DNA of 64,000 nucleotides from Pseudomonas sp. S04 (GTDB lineage Bacteria; Pseudomonadota; Gammaproteobacteria; Pseudomonadales; Pseudomonadaceae): NCBI RefSeq assembly GCF_009834545.1, contig NZ_CP019427.1, positions 1,899,001 to 1,963,000 on the forward strand, written 5' to 3'. Of this stretch, positions 28,928 through 39,698 are shown piece by piece; position 1 is the stretch's first letter; each line of letters begins with the position of its first letter. The notes under the pieces are model-generated. The model did not search any database. It had not been told where the DNA came from and saw nothing but the letters and a program-made list of their open reading frames with translations. The translations under genes and the position numbers were made by a program.

Positions 28928-30139
28928 TCAGCTCCGGGCGGGAAACCCATGCTGGCGGGCGTTGAAAACCACCAGCAGGCACAACAGCAGTAAGGCGCTG
29001 ACCAGCCAGGGGAATGTCACTGCGCCCAGGTGCTCGAGCACCACGCCGCCGGCCAGGCCACCACCGGCCATCCCCAGGTTCCACATGGTCACCAGCATCG
29101 ACTGTGCGGTATCCGCCGAGTCGCCGGCCGCTTTCGCCAGGGCGGTTTGCAGCAGGGTGCCCAGAGCGCCAAAGCCCAGGCCCCAGATGGCCACCGCGGC
29201 ATAGATCAGCGGCGCCGACTCGGTGGCCGTCGCCATCAGCAGCGCCGCCACGATAAACAGCAAGCAACTGAGCAGCATCAGGGGGCGCAGCCAGCGGTCG
29301 ATCAGCAGGCCAGCGATCCAGATACTCAAAAGCGCCGCGAGGCCAAACACTAGCAGCACCTGATCAGTTTGCCCGGTGAGGCCGGCGGGCTCGAGGAATG
29401 GCGCAATGTACGTGTACAGGATCGTGTGGGCCAGCACGTAGGCCAAGGTCACGAACAGCACCGCCTTCAAGCCGGGCAGGGCGATGACCTGGCGGAGCGG
29501 CAGGCGCTTGTCGGCGCTTTGTCCGGGGAAGTCCGGGACCTGCCAGCGGACCCAGGCGATCAGCGCCACGGTGATGACACTGATCAGGGCGAAGCTCGTG
29601 CGCCAACCCAGCATATTTCCCACATAGGTGCCCGCTGGAACGCCTAGGGACAGGGCCAGTGGTGCCCCCAACATGGCCACGGCGATTGCCCGTCCCTGCA
29701 GGTGAGGCGCCACCATGCGGCTGGCGTAACCGGCCAGCAGCGCCCAGAGCAACCCGGCGAAGACCCCGGCAAAAAAGCGCGCTACCAGGGTCAACCCGTA
29801 ACTTTCGGACAGGGCGGTGACGCTGTTGACGATGCTGAACCCGGCAATGGCGATCAGCAGCAACGGACGGCGGCGCCAGCCGCGTGTGGCGATCACCAGC
29901 GGAATGGCTGCCAGCAACGAACCCACGGCATACAGCGTGACCAGTTGTCCGATCAGTCCGTGCGAGACATTCAGGCCCTCGCTCATGGGCAGCAGTAGAC
30001 CAGCGGGCAGGGCTTCAGTCATCACGGTGATGAAGCCGGCGATGGCCAGCGCCAGCAATCCCCCTAAGGGCAGGCGTTCGGTGCGCTCCGGCGCCACCGA
30101 GGGCAAGGGCGCGAGCAGTTCGGGTTCGTTCATGGGCAT
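28928..30139 (-). CDS. MFS transporter (DHA1 family)
   Basis: A 403-residue major facilitator with 12 helices. FITVMTEALPAGLLLPMSEGL is typical of sugar/drug efflux members of DHA1, and GVPAGTYVGNMLGWRTSF matches the antiporter motif C. Two close ATGs (30139 and 30133) are possible starts, with weak Shine-Dalgarno. It is divergent from a LysR regulator, the usual arrangement for a regulated efflux pump. Confidence 0.87.
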   Translation of the reverse strand: MPMNEPELLAPLPSVAPERTERLPLGGLLALAIAGFITVMTEALPAGLLLPMSEGLNVSHGLIGQLVTLYAVGSLLAAIPLVIATRGWRRRPLLLIAIAGFSIVNSVTALSESYGLTLVARFFAGVFAGLLWALLAGYASRMVAPHLQGRAIAVAMLGAPLALSLGVPAGTYVGNMLGWRTSFALISVITVALIAWVRWQVPDFPGQSADKRLPLRQVIALPGLKAVLFVTLAYVLAHTILYTYIAPFLEPAGLTGQTDQVLLVFGLAALLSIWIAGLLIDRWLRPLMLLSCLLFIVAALLMATATESAPLIYAAVAIWGLGFGALGTLLQTALAKAAGDSADTAQSMLVTMWNLGMAGGGLAGGVVLEHLGAVTFPWLVSALLLLCLLVVFNARQHGFPARS

Positions 30140-30258
30140 GAGGTCCGTTTCAGAGGGTGTGTAGATGGCGCCAAGGGTAGTGCGCTGCACGCTCTGGAAA
30201 AACAGGCTAAGGTTCCGAACTTATCGGACCTGGATGTCCGCAATGGGGGGATTGAAGA

Positions 30259-31158
30259 ATGGATAGCCTGGGCAGTATCTCGGTGTTTGTGCAGGTCGCC
30301 GATGTTCGCAGCTTCACTGAAGCGGGGCGGGTACTGGGGATTTCGTCATCGGCGGTGGGCAAAAGCATCGCCCGCCTCGAAGAGCGGCTGACGGTACGCC
30401 TGTTTCATCGCAGCACCCGCAGCATCACCCTGACCGCCGAAGGCGCGTTGTACCTGGAGCGCTGCCGGCGCATCCTGGCGGAAGTCGAGGCGGCCGAGTT
30501 CGAGTTGTGCAGCGCCGCCAGCGCGCCGAAGGGCAAGCTCCGTATCAGCGTGCCCCAGGTGCACAGCCTGGTGATGCCGGTGCTTACCGAATTCATGCAG
30601 CGCTACCCCGAGATCGAACTCGACATCGACCTCACGGACCGCATGGTGGACGTGGTCGAGGAGGGCTTCGACGCGGTGGTGCGCACCGGCAATCCCAAGG
30701 ATTCACGCCTGATGGCCCGGGCCCTGGGGCGGTTTCGCCAGGTGCTGGTCGGTACGCCGGAGTACTTTGCCGAGCATGGCACCCCGCATGTGCCCCAGGA
30801 CCTGGCGACCCATGGCTGCCTGCGCCATACCTTTCATGCCAGCGGCAAACTCGAACCCTGGCCGTTGCACGGCGAGGAAGATGGCAGCGACCCGGTATTG
30901 ACCACCCGCTTCATCAGCACCTCCATCGAAGCCTTGTTCCACGTCGTGCAGCAAGGCCTGGGGATTGCCTGCCTGCCGGACTTCATGGTGCGCGAGGCGG
31001 TGGCGCAGGGGCGTTTGGTGCGCGTGCTGGACGCGCACCTGGAACACCAGGGCACTTTCTGGATCCTCTGGCCGTCCAGCCGTTATGCGGCCGCCAAGGT
31101 CCGGGTGTTCATCGATCACCTGGGTGCGCGACTTTTTCCGCTAAACGATGGTCAGTAG
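30259..31158 (+). CDS. LysR-type regulator
   Basis: A 299-residue LysR-type regulator of the CrgA-like branch, with the N-terminal HTH (VADVRSFTEAGRVLGISSSAVGKSIARLEE in pieces) and an effector domain starting KGKLRISVPQVHS. GRIMARALG-like motif DSRLMARALGRFRQVLVGTP is typical of the branch. It probably controls the divergent MFS gene; the intergenic region is about 120 bases. It also lies upstream of a DUF2242 lipoprotein, with a promoter gap between. Confidence 0.9.
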   Translation: MDSLGSISVFVQVADVRSFTEAGRVLGISSSAVGKSIARLEERLTVRLFHRSTRSITLTAEGALYLERCRRILAEVEAAEFELCSAASAPKGKLRISVPQVHSLVMPVLTEFMQRYPEIELDIDLTDRMVDVVEEGFDAVVRTGNPKDSRLMARALGRFRQVLVGTPEYFAEHGTPHVPQDLATHGCLRHTFHASGKLEPWPLHGEEDGSDPVLTTRFISTSIEALFHVVQQGLGIACLPDFMVREAVAQGRLVRVLDAHLEHQGTFWILWPSSRYAAAKVRVFIDHLGARLFPLNDGQ

Positions 31159-31249
31159 AGGGGTCAGGTGTGCAACTCACTAATCCATGCGCCGTCACGG
31201 GGTGAACTGTTGCACAATACGCCCCGTACCGATTTCCTCAGGATGTTCA

Positions 31250-32149
31250 ATGTTCACATCATTCCCTATGCGTACCGCGGGACTGGCGCTGGTGCTGGCT
31301 GCCGCAGCTGGTTGCGCGAAGGACCAGGCCATTTATGAGCATGAGAACTTCGACGACTCCGGAACCTTCTCGCGCAAGTATCCGGTGACCGACACCGCTT
31401 CCTGTGAAGCTGCTCGCCGGGCCTTGTTGAGCCAGGGCTACATCATCACCAGTTCCGATCCGAAACTGATCAGTGGCCACAAGAGCTTCCAGCAGACCGG
31501 CGACACCCACATGGAGATTAGTTTCAGCGTGGTCTGCGCCGAAGACAGCAGCCATCACGCGACCATGTTTGCCAACGCCTTGCAAGACCGCTACGCGTTG
31601 AAGAAGACCAACAACTCCGCCAGCCTCGGGGTAGGGGTGCTGGGGTCGGTATCGATGCCGATCGGCTCCTCCGACGATTCGATGGTCAAGGTTGCGAGTG
31701 AAACCGTCACCTCGGGTAAGTTCTATGAGCGTTTTTTTGCCCTGGTGGAATTGTTCCTGCCACCGGATGTAAAAAAGGCCGCCCATATCACCGAAAAACC
31801 CAAGACGGACCTCGGCGTACCAGAAGCCAAGCCCGCGCCAGTCACACCGACGCCTGCCGCACAACCTGCGCCAGAACCTGTGCCAGTGCCTGCCGCCGAA
31901 CCCGTTGCCCCTGCGACGCCTGAGCCAGCGCCCACTGCGCCGGCGGCATCCGAACCGGTAGCACCACCGCCCGAAGCCGCACCGATCACGCCTGCGAATG
32001 TCATCGAGCCCGCCCCGCAACCAGCGCTGGAGCCAACACTGGAATCCATGCCGCAAGCCGTGCCGCCAGTGATCTCACCCCCGGCCAACCCAGATTCGCT
32101 GCCCGCCCCGAGCGAGCCGATCACACCTATGCCGTCCTCCGGCCAGTAA
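31250..32149 (+). CDS. DUF2242 lipoprotein with Pro/Ala-rich tail
   Basis: A 299-residue lipoprotein. The signal peptide ends AAAAGC, the lipobox Cys being about residue 22. The globular part (about 25-190) matches DUF2242: FSRKYPVTDTASCEAARRALLSQGY and HMEISFSVVCAED. The last hundred residues are Pro/Ala/Glu-rich (PAPEPVPVPAAEPVAPATP), likely an extended cell-wall-spanning tail. The ATG after CAGGATGTTCA starts the signal peptide. Function unknown. Confidence 0.83.
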   Translation: MFTSFPMRTAGLALVLAAAAGCAKDQAIYEHENFDDSGTFSRKYPVTDTASCEAARRALLSQGYIITSSDPKLISGHKSFQQTGDTHMEISFSVVCAEDSSHHATMFANALQDRYALKKTNNSASLGVGVLGSVSMPIGSSDDSMVKVASETVTSGKFYERFFALVELFLPPDVKKAAHITEKPKTDLGVPEAKPAPVTPTPAAQPAPEPVPVPAAEPVAPATPEPAPTAPAASEPVAPPPEAAPITPANVIEPAPQPALEPTLESMPQAVPPVISPPANPDSLPAPSEPITPMPSSGQ

Positions 32150-32196
32150 CCTGTCAGCCAGCGCTGCGGCCCCTGTGGGTTAGCGCAGCCGGGCGC

Positions 32197-32238
32197 TTGA
32201 CCTGCATCAAACTGCGCTATCCGGCGCCCATGATAAAT
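32197..32238 (+). promoter_or_regulatory. Candidate Anr/FNR-dependent promoter
   Basis: TTGACCTGCATCAA (32197-32210) matches the Anr/FNR box TTGAT-N4-ATCAA with one mismatch. A GATAAATT -10-like stretch at 32232-32239 places a start near 32245, so the box would be centred at about -41.5, the class II activator position. It would drive the two small ORFs that follow. Confidence 0.6.
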
Positions 32239-32276
32239 TCTTCAGGGTCTGCTACGTTTTATTGGCAGGAGCCACC

Positions 32277-32360
32277 GTGTACCCGCGTCATTTTTCTTTC
32301 ATGCGGGCACTTTATGCTGATGGCGTAGGTCATTGGTGCAACGGTTTTCGACACGACTAA
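32277..32360 (+). CDS. Micro-ORF 1, 27 aa
   Basis: A GTG-initiated 27-residue ORF (MYPRHFSFMRALYADGVG, then HWCNGFRHD) preceded by AGGAG at ideal spacing. It ends 13 bases before the next micro-ORF. No family recognised. It may be a small protein or a leader peptide; support is the ribosome-binding site and arrangement only. Confidence 0.5.
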   Translation: MYPRHFSFMRALYADGVGHWCNGFRHD

Positions 32361-32373
32361 AAGGGAATTCGCA

Positions 32374-32460
32374 ATGGACGATTATCAAGAAGAGCTGCTG
32401 GAATATCAGGCATTCGAACTCGACCCGCTGGAGCCTGCGGACGACGCTACCGAGTTGTAG
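32374..32460 (+). CDS. Micro-ORF 2, acidic 28 aa protein
   Basis: ATG-initiated 28-residue ORF with AGGGA Shine-Dalgarno. The product is strikingly acidic (MDDYQEELLEYQAFELD, then PLEPADDATEL), with about ten Asp/Glu and no Lys or Arg. No family recognised. The Anr-type box upstream suggests low-oxygen expression. Compact acidic micro-proteins of this sort occur in Pseudomonas; the role is unknown. Confidence 0.68.
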   Translation: MDDYQEELLEYQAFELDPLEPADDATEL

Positions 32461-32500
32461 GGGGGGCAGTTGCAAGCGACAAGCTACACATGCAGGCGCT

Positions 32501-33541
32501 TCAGGCCGATTGCCGATGGCTGCGGCGAAACTCGCCGGGCGTCTGGCCGTTCCAGCGTTTGAAGGCGCGTTGAAAGGCTTCGGCCGAGGCAAACCCCAGC
32601 AAGTAGGCGATTTCGCCAAAGGCCAGTTCCGTGTCGCGGATATAGGTCATGGCCAGGTCGCGACGCGTGTCGTTGAGAATCGCGCGAAACTGCGTGCCCT
32701 CTTCAGCGAGCTTGCGGCGCAAGGTCCAGGTCGGCAACTTCAAGCGTGCCGCCACTTCTTCCAGGTCGGGTTCACGACCGCCATTGAGCAACGGCCCCAG
32801 TAGCTGCGTGATGCGTTCGCGCAGGCTCCGGGTGCGGGTCAATTGCTCCAGCTCCCGCTCACACAGCTGGAGCAGCAGGCGCCAGGTGCTGGGGCAGTGC
32901 TCGGGGTTGCGTTGCGCCAGGCTGGCCTGGCTCAGGCGCAACTGGTTATGCTCGGCGCCAAACTGCAAGGCGCAGTCCCCCAGCACGGCATAGCGCTCGG
33001 CGTAGTCGGGTGCCAGGAATTCGATCTCGATGCGCTCGGCCCGCAGTGGTTGGGGGCAGAGACTTGAGAGTTGCTGCAACCAGCCGGCGATGATCGAGTC
33101 CACCACAAAACGGTTGTAGGCGTTGTACGGGCTGATGGAGTAGAACCGCAGCCAGGCCCCTTGGGTATCCTCATGGAAGCTCGACTGGCCGCGATAGTTG
33201 GAGCCATACAAGGCTTCGAAGCGAATCAGGCAGCGCGCCGCTTCGCGCACCGTCGGTGCCTGGGCGGCAGTGACCCCGGCCAGCCCCGCCTGACCCAACC
33301 GACTGAGCTGGCCCATGCGCAGGCCCAGGGCTGGGTCTCCCGTCATCTGGATGGCCGCGTGGCCCAGGCGCATGTAGCGCGGAATCGACAGCCGAGCGCC
33401 GGCCTCGGCCAGGCGCGCAGGGTCCAGGCCGTATTGCTCCAGCAGCGGTTGTGGATCGCAGCCGTGACTGCGCACGGCATCCGCCAGGCTATGGACAAAG
33501 CCGACGGACAGGTCCCCCAGGCGCATCGGCAGCGGTTTCAT
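32501..33541 (-). CDS. AraC-family regulator (arabinose_bd N-domain type)
   Basis: A 346-residue AraC-family regulator of the OruR/ArgR-like group: a large N-terminal ligand domain (about 15-200) and a C-terminal double HTH (about 245-340) with LKLPTWTLRRKLAEEGTQF and the family signature ELAFGEIAYLLGFASAEAFQRAFKRW. It lies three bases downstream of the nitrilase-fold gene on the same strand, so the two are probably one transcript divergent from fadH; it may regulate fatty-acid or related catabolism. Confidence 0.9.
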   Translation of the reverse strand: MKPLPMRLGDLSVGFVHSLADAVRSHGCDPQPLLEQYGLDPARLAEAGARLSIPRYMRLGHAAIQMTGDPALGLRMGQLSRLGQAGLAGVTAAQAPTVREAARCLIRFEALYGSNYRGQSSFHEDTQGAWLRFYSISPYNAYNRFVVDSIIAGWLQQLSSLCPQPLRAERIEIEFLAPDYAERYAVLGDCALQFGAEHNQLRLSQASLAQRNPEHCPSTWRLLLQLCERELEQLTRTRSLRERITQLLGPLLNGGREPDLEEVAARLKLPTWTLRRKLAEEGTQFRAILNDTRRDLAMTYIRDTELAFGEIAYLLGFASAEAFQRAFKRWNGQTPGEFRRSHRQSA

Positions 33542-33544
33542 GGG

Positions 33545-34675
33545 TTACAACCAGATATTCAGCAAACGGGCACCGCGGGCTTCGCCATCGGCGAAGTGCT
33601 GGCCGTTGCTGCTGAGGAAACTCTGGCCGGCGCTGCCCTGGTTCCAGAACTGGCCACGCAGGAACACGCTGACCCCGGCATTGGCCAGGCTGCTCGGCGG
33701 CTGTGCGGTCAGGGTCAGGCGGTGCCAGGCCTGGCCTTCGCTGAGTTCGCCGGGCTTGAGGCTGATTTCACTGGGAGTGGAGGGTCCCTGGTAACCGCGC
33801 CAGGGTTGATCCCAGGTACTGCGACCGGTGACGAACGCCGGTACGGCGATCAATTCGGCACCTTGGTCGTTGAGCTTGCGGTAGTTGTCCGGGTACCAGC
33901 TGTCGTTGCCGATCAGCACTCCCAGGCGTCCGGCGGGCGTCTGGATCACGTTGACGGCCCGGTCGCCACTGGGCCGGATAAACTCTTGCTCGGTGAGGGT
34001 CGGGCTCAACTGCCGCTGCGGCTGGCCGATGGGCGCACCGTCCCGGCCAAACACCAGGCTGGTGTTGTACAGCGGACCCCGGCCAATGCTCAGGGCGCCG
34101 TCTTTGACCGTCGGCTCCGGCAGCACGATGCTGCCCGCGACCAGGGTAATGTCGAATTCCCGGGCCAGGCCGCCGAACAGCGCCTGGTACTGGCGGGCCA
34201 TGATCTTGGCCTTCATGCGCAGGTGGGCATCCTCCAGGCGGCTCTCACCCTGGGCGCCGATCAGCGCCCGCAGGAACGGCAGGGGGTTGCTCACCGCCAG
34301 CCAGTTCATGGCTTCCTCGAACGTGCTGGCCTGGTACAGCTCGTCCTTCTCGCCGCTGACCATCAACCAGGTGCCGATGTGCTCAGGCAGCACGACGATG
34401 GTCTTGGCGTTGAGCAGGCCTTGATCGCGCGCTTGCTGCAAGTAGGCCGCGAGCTTGCGGTGCAGGCGTTCGGGACTTTGATAGTCGGTGGGGAACAGCT
34501 CTGGCTGGATCCCCAGCAGGTTGCCCCGGTCACCGGGTACGCCCTGATCCACTGCGAGCTGGATGCGCAGGTCGGACAGGTAATGGCCCACCGGTCGTTC
34601 GGCGGTCCACATGGCGTAGGTGGTGAGGGCGGCGAGCAGGGCCATGGCGAATGTCAGGTAAAGAAGTTTGCGCAT
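33545..34675 (-). CDS. Membrane-anchored nitrilase-fold protein without catalytic Cys
   Basis: A 376-residue protein with one N-terminal membrane helix (about 4-22) and a carbon-nitrogen hydrolase domain. The catalytic Glu is kept (LPEHIGTW, Glu98). The Lys region YNTSLVFGRDGAPIGQPQ RQLSP has Gln where Lys is expected, and the nucleophile elbow reads LGVLIGNDSWYPD, with Gly256 in place of Cys. Amidase or N-acyltransferase chemistry is therefore not expected. Upstream of and co-directional with the AraC-type regulator; divergent from fadH. Confidence 0.78.
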   Translation of the reverse strand: MRKLLYLTFAMALLAALTTYAMWTAERPVGHYLSDLRIQLAVDQGVPGDRGNLLGIQPELFPTDYQSPERLHRKLAAYLQQARDQGLLNAKTIVVLPEHIGTWLMVSGEKDELYQASTFEEAMNWLAVSNPLPFLRALIGAQGESRLEDAHLRMKAKIMARQYQALFGGLAREFDITLVAGSIVLPEPTVKDGALSIGRGPLYNTSLVFGRDGAPIGQPQRQLSPTLTEQEFIRPSGDRAVNVIQTPAGRLGVLIGNDSWYPDNYRKLNDQGAELIAVPAFVTGRSTWDQPWRGYQGPSTPSEISLKPGELSEGQAWHRLTLTAQPPSSLANAGVSVFLRGQFWNQGSAGQSFLSSNGQHFADGEARGARLLNIWL

Positions 34676-34766
34676 GAGAAAACTAAAGATCAGCCGTGTG
34701 CAGGGTTCGTCGACTAGGGTAGGCCCCATGCCGGCGAATGCCAAGGGGGGCTGCACATTTGGATCA

Positions 34767-34782
34767 GTAACTTGTCAGTTAC
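34767..34782. promoter_or_regulatory. Small dyad upstream of fadH
   Basis: GTAAC-TTGTCA-GTTAC in the divergent region between the nitrilase-fold gene and fadH. A possible operator; no regulator assigned. Confidence 0.3.
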
Positions 34783-34865
34783 GGTCATTGAGTGCAGGCG
34801 GGCCGGCTCTTAGTCTGTGACCCATAACCGATGGACGCCCAAGAGCGTTCGCACTTTTTCCGTGA

Positions 34866-36926
<2,061 letters not shown>

Positions 36927-36945
36927 GTCAACCCACGTTGGCCCT

Positions 36946-37063
36946 GTAGCAGCTGTCGAGCCCGCGAGGCTGCGTTCGAGGACGCAGTCCTCGCCGGGTT
37001 GGCGTGGGTCCTTGGCGCCTGCTTCGCAGCCGAACGCAGCCTCGCAGGCTCGGCAGCTGCTAC
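36946..37063. repeat. Long imperfect inverted repeat (33-nt arms)
   Basis: Arm 36946-36978 (starting GTAGCAGCTGTCGAGCC) and arm 37031-37063 (ending GGCTCGGCAGCTGCTAC) are inverse copies with two mismatches, 52 bases apart. The core CGAGGCTGCGTTCG is a repetitive extragenic palindrome type seen in pseudomonads. Could act as an mRNA-stabilising structure after fadH. Confidence 0.75.
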
Positions 37064-37106
37064 GAGGTGCATGGCTGGTAGACTGACGTTCCACTTCTGG
37101 TGAACG

Positions 37107-38048
37107 ATGTTGCCGATGTTTTGCGTACCTGCCGATTGGTCTCCCCGCGCTCCCCTCGAACCCCTGCACCTGGACTGGCTCGACCGTGCCGGTGTCGAGG
37201 TCGCGGTGCTGCGCCTGGACCTGATCGACCCGCTGATCTGTGGCAACAAGTGGTTCAAGCTGATGGATCACCTCCGGCTCGCCAGCGAGGCGGGAGCGCA
37301 GGGCGTCATCAGCCTGGGCGGTGCCTGGTCCAATCACCTGCACGCCCTGGCGGCGGCCGGCAAGCGATTTGGCTTTGCCACCGTCGGCCTGTTGCGCGGG
37401 CATCCCCAGTCCAATGCCACGGTGCAAGACCTGCAGGCGTTCGGCATGCACCTGCACTGGCTGGGTTACGGCGGCTATCGAGCCCGGCATGAACCTGGGT
37501 TCTGGCAGCCGTGGTTGGCGCAGTACCCGGGGTTTGCGCCAATCCCCGAGGGCGGTGGCGGCTTGGCGGGTGCGCGGGGTTGCGGGCAACTGCTGGACCT
37601 GGTCGCTGAGCAGTTGCCTGGCCTGGGGTGGACCGATCATCACGGTTGGTGGCTGGCCTGCGGGACCGGTACCACCCTGGCGGGCCTGGTACTGGCCGAG
37701 GCGGGCAAGCATGCGGTGCAGGGTGTGTTGGCGGTGCCGGACGACCACGGAGTGGCCGGGCAGGTCGCAGCGATCCTGGCGCAGGGCGGCTGGTCAGGTG
37801 GCGACTATCGGCTGATCGATGGCAGCCGTGGCGGTTTTGCCAAGGTCGACCCGGTGCTCCTGGCGTTCATCGAGGCCACCGAGCAGGCCAGCGGTCTGCC
37901 GCTGGAGCCGCTGTACACCGGCAAGGCCTTGCTGGCGCTCAAGCAACAGGTCGAGGCGGGGCACGTGGCCCCCGGCACACGCTGGATCTTTGTGCACACC
38001 GGCGGCTTGCAGGGCCGCCGGGGATTTACCTCCCAGGCAGGTGGTTAA
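37107..38048 (+). CDS. PLP-dependent D-cysteine desulfhydrase/ACC deaminase family protein
   Basis: A 313-residue fold-type II PLP enzyme. The PLP lysine is in GNKWFKL (about residue 48), the Ser/Asn substrate loop is LGGAWSNHLHALA, and the phosphate loop is ACGTGTTLAGL. These place it in the ACC deaminase/D-cysteine desulfhydrase family; lack of ACC-deaminase-specific residues cannot be judged by eye, and desulfhydration of D-cysteine or similar is the safer guess. Overlaps the convergent cytochrome b561 gene by four bases. Confidence 0.83.
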   Translation: MLPMFCVPADWSPRAPLEPLHLDWLDRAGVEVAVLRLDLIDPLICGNKWFKLMDHLRLASEAGAQGVISLGGAWSNHLHALAAAGKRFGFATVGLLRGHPQSNATVQDLQAFGMHLHWLGYGGYRARHEPGFWQPWLAQYPGFAPIPEGGGGLAGARGCGQLLDLVAEQLPGLGWTDHHGWWLACGTGTTLAGLVLAEAGKHAVQGVLAVPDDHGVAGQVAAILAQGGWSGGDYRLIDGSRGGFAKVDPVLLAFIEATEQASGLPLEPLYTGKALLALKQQVEAGHVAPGTRWIFVHTGGLQGRRGFTSQAGG

Positions 38049-38593
38049 CCGCGCTTGGGCATCATCCGTAGCAGGGTGTTGTCGCGGTAGAAATAATGGT
38101 GCGCCAGTCCGGCCACGGCATGCAGGCCGATCAGCCAGTAACCGATGGTGCCCCCCAGCACGTGCCAGCCTTCGATCTGCTTGGCCAGCTCCTTGTCTTC
38201 GCCGATCAGCATTGGCAGGTCGATGCCATAGAACATCACTTGATGGCCTGCGGCGCTGGTGATCAGCCAGCCGAGAATCGGCATGCCGATCATGAATACA
38301 TACAGCGCGACGTGCATCAGGGTCGCCAGCAGGCTTTGCCAGCGCGGTGGAGTGGGTACGATTTTCGGTGCCACCCCCAGGCTGCGGGCGAACAGGCGCA
38401 ACCAGACCAGGACGAACACGGTCAGGCCGAGCATGAAGTGCGCTTCCTTGATCAGGGTCCGACCGCCACTGCCTTTGGGAAAGATCCCCCGCAGTTCGAT
38501 GGTGGCGTATACCACGGCCAGCAGCACCAGCATCAACCAGTGCAGCGCGATCGATACGCTGCTGTAGCGTGAGACAGAGTTCTTCCAGGGCAT
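38045..38593 (-). CDS. Cytochrome b561
   Basis: A 182-residue four-helix membrane cytochrome. Haem ligands are expected from histidines in IALHWLMLVLL, EAHFMLGL, and HVLGGTIGYWLIGLHAVAGLAHHYFYRDNTLL. The family moves electrons between quinol and periplasmic or membrane acceptors, including superoxide in E. coli CybB. A second b561 gene is at 51218. Confidence 0.92.
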   Translation of the reverse strand: MPWKNSVSRYSSVSIALHWLMLVLLAVVYATIELRGIFPKGSGGRTLIKEAHFMLGLTVFVLVWLRLFARSLGVAPKIVPTPPRWQSLLATLMHVALYVFMIGMPILGWLITSAAGHQVMFYGIDLPMLIGEDKELAKQIEGWHVLGGTIGYWLIGLHAVAGLAHHYFYRDNTLLRMMPKRG

Positions 38594-38735
38594 AGGGTTT
38601 TTTCCTCACTGTTCAGGTCACAAATCTCCATTCTTGTGCGACGGAGTGCCTTCACTGTAATCCTGTTAGGAAGGAATTGCCTGAGCCAGGTCAGGCTTTT
38701 GTCCTACGTAGAGCGCTCTGTCACAGGGCTTTACC

Positions 38736-38774
38736 CAAAAAAAAGCGCCAGCCCCGGTCAAGGGCTGGCGCTTT
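38736..38774 (-). terminator. phnWX terminator
   Basis: On the minus strand AAAGCGCCAGCCC...GGGGCTGGCGCTTTTTTTT, a long GC stem with a U8 tail after phnX. Confidence 0.92.
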
Positions 38775-38791
38775 GTCGGGCGCGAGGGTGA

Positions 38792-39619
38792 TCAGCTGCT
38801 TTGTGGCATCTCACCCTGGGCCAGGCGTTTGTTGATGTCGGCGATCACCTGCGGCAGGTCGGTGATGGTGTCGATCATGTAGTGCGGGCGCGAACCTTCG
38901 AACAGGCGATGAATGCGCTCGCGCTCGATAGCCAGGGTGTCGCTGCCCAGGGCGCGATAGCCCTCGTACGTCAGGCCCAGCGCGTTGCCGGAGCAGATCA
39001 GGGCGACGGTCCACATCCCGGCGCTTCGGCCTTCGAGGATCCCGGGTACGGTGTCATCGATCTTCACGCAGGCGGCGACGTCGTTGATGCCCAGGGCGAT
39101 GACGTTGGCCAGGGCCTGGGCCGGCCATGGGCGACCGTTGGGCACTTCGTCGGTGGCGACCACGTGATCGGCGATGTAGCCGTTGGTGGCTGCCAGCTCG
39201 ACCACCTTGTCCATCACCTGTTTCGGATAGCCGGAGCAGGAACCGATCTTGATGCCTTGCTGGCGCAGGTTGGCAATGGTCTCCAGGGCGCCAGGGATCA
39301 GCGCCGAGTGCTCGGCGATCTTTTCGATCTGCAGCGGCATGAAACGTTGATAGATGGCGGTCACGTCATCGTCGGTCGGGGTGCGGCCAAACACCTTGCG
39401 ATAACGCTCGGCCACTTGTGGCTGGTCACACAGGGTGCGGATGTGGTCCCACTTGCCCATGCCCATCGGGCCACGGGCTTCTTCGATGGAGACCTGCACG
39501 TCGAATTCGGCGAACGCCTCGACAAAGATCTGGGTCGGCGCGAACGAGCCGAAGTCGACTACGGTGCCGGCCCAGTCGAGGATGGCGGCTTGCAGTTGAG
39601 TTGGGTTGTTGTAGTTCAT
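38792..39619 (-). CDS. phnX: Phosphonoacetaldehyde hydrolase
   Basis: A 275-residue HAD-superfamily enzyme that splits phosphonoacetaldehyde into acetaldehyde and phosphate. The nucleophile Asp is in [14 protein letters not shown], the Schiff-base Lys in [11 protein letters not shown], and the later HAD motifs in [11 protein letters not shown] and [19 protein letters not shown] is taken as start. It follows phnW in the 2-aminoethylphosphonate operon. Confidence 0.96.
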   Translation of the reverse strand: MNYNNPTQLQAAILDWAGTVVDFGSFAPTQIFVEAFAEFDVQVSIEEARGPMGMGKWDHIRTLCDQPQVAERYRKVFGRTPTDDDVTAIYQRFMPLQIEKIAEHSALIPGALETIANLRQQGIKIGSCSGYPKQVMDKVVELAATNGYIADHVVATDEVPNGRPWPAQALANVIALGINDVAACVKIDDTVPGILEGRSAGMWTVALICSGNALGLTYEGYRALGSDTLAIERERIHRLFEGSRPHYMIDTITDLPQVIADINKRLAQGEMPQSS

Positions 39620-39698
39620 GGTTTGCGAATCCTGTATTTGGGAAATAGTGAACCCTGCAGCAGCTGGCGTAGCCTGCGTCCGGCTGAGCACTGAACAG

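Noticed and set aside
33071..34717. Plus-strand open frame across the AraC and nitrilase-fold genes
   Set aside because: It spans the junction of two well-supported minus-strand genes and its translation is Gln/Ala/Gly-rich without domain features.
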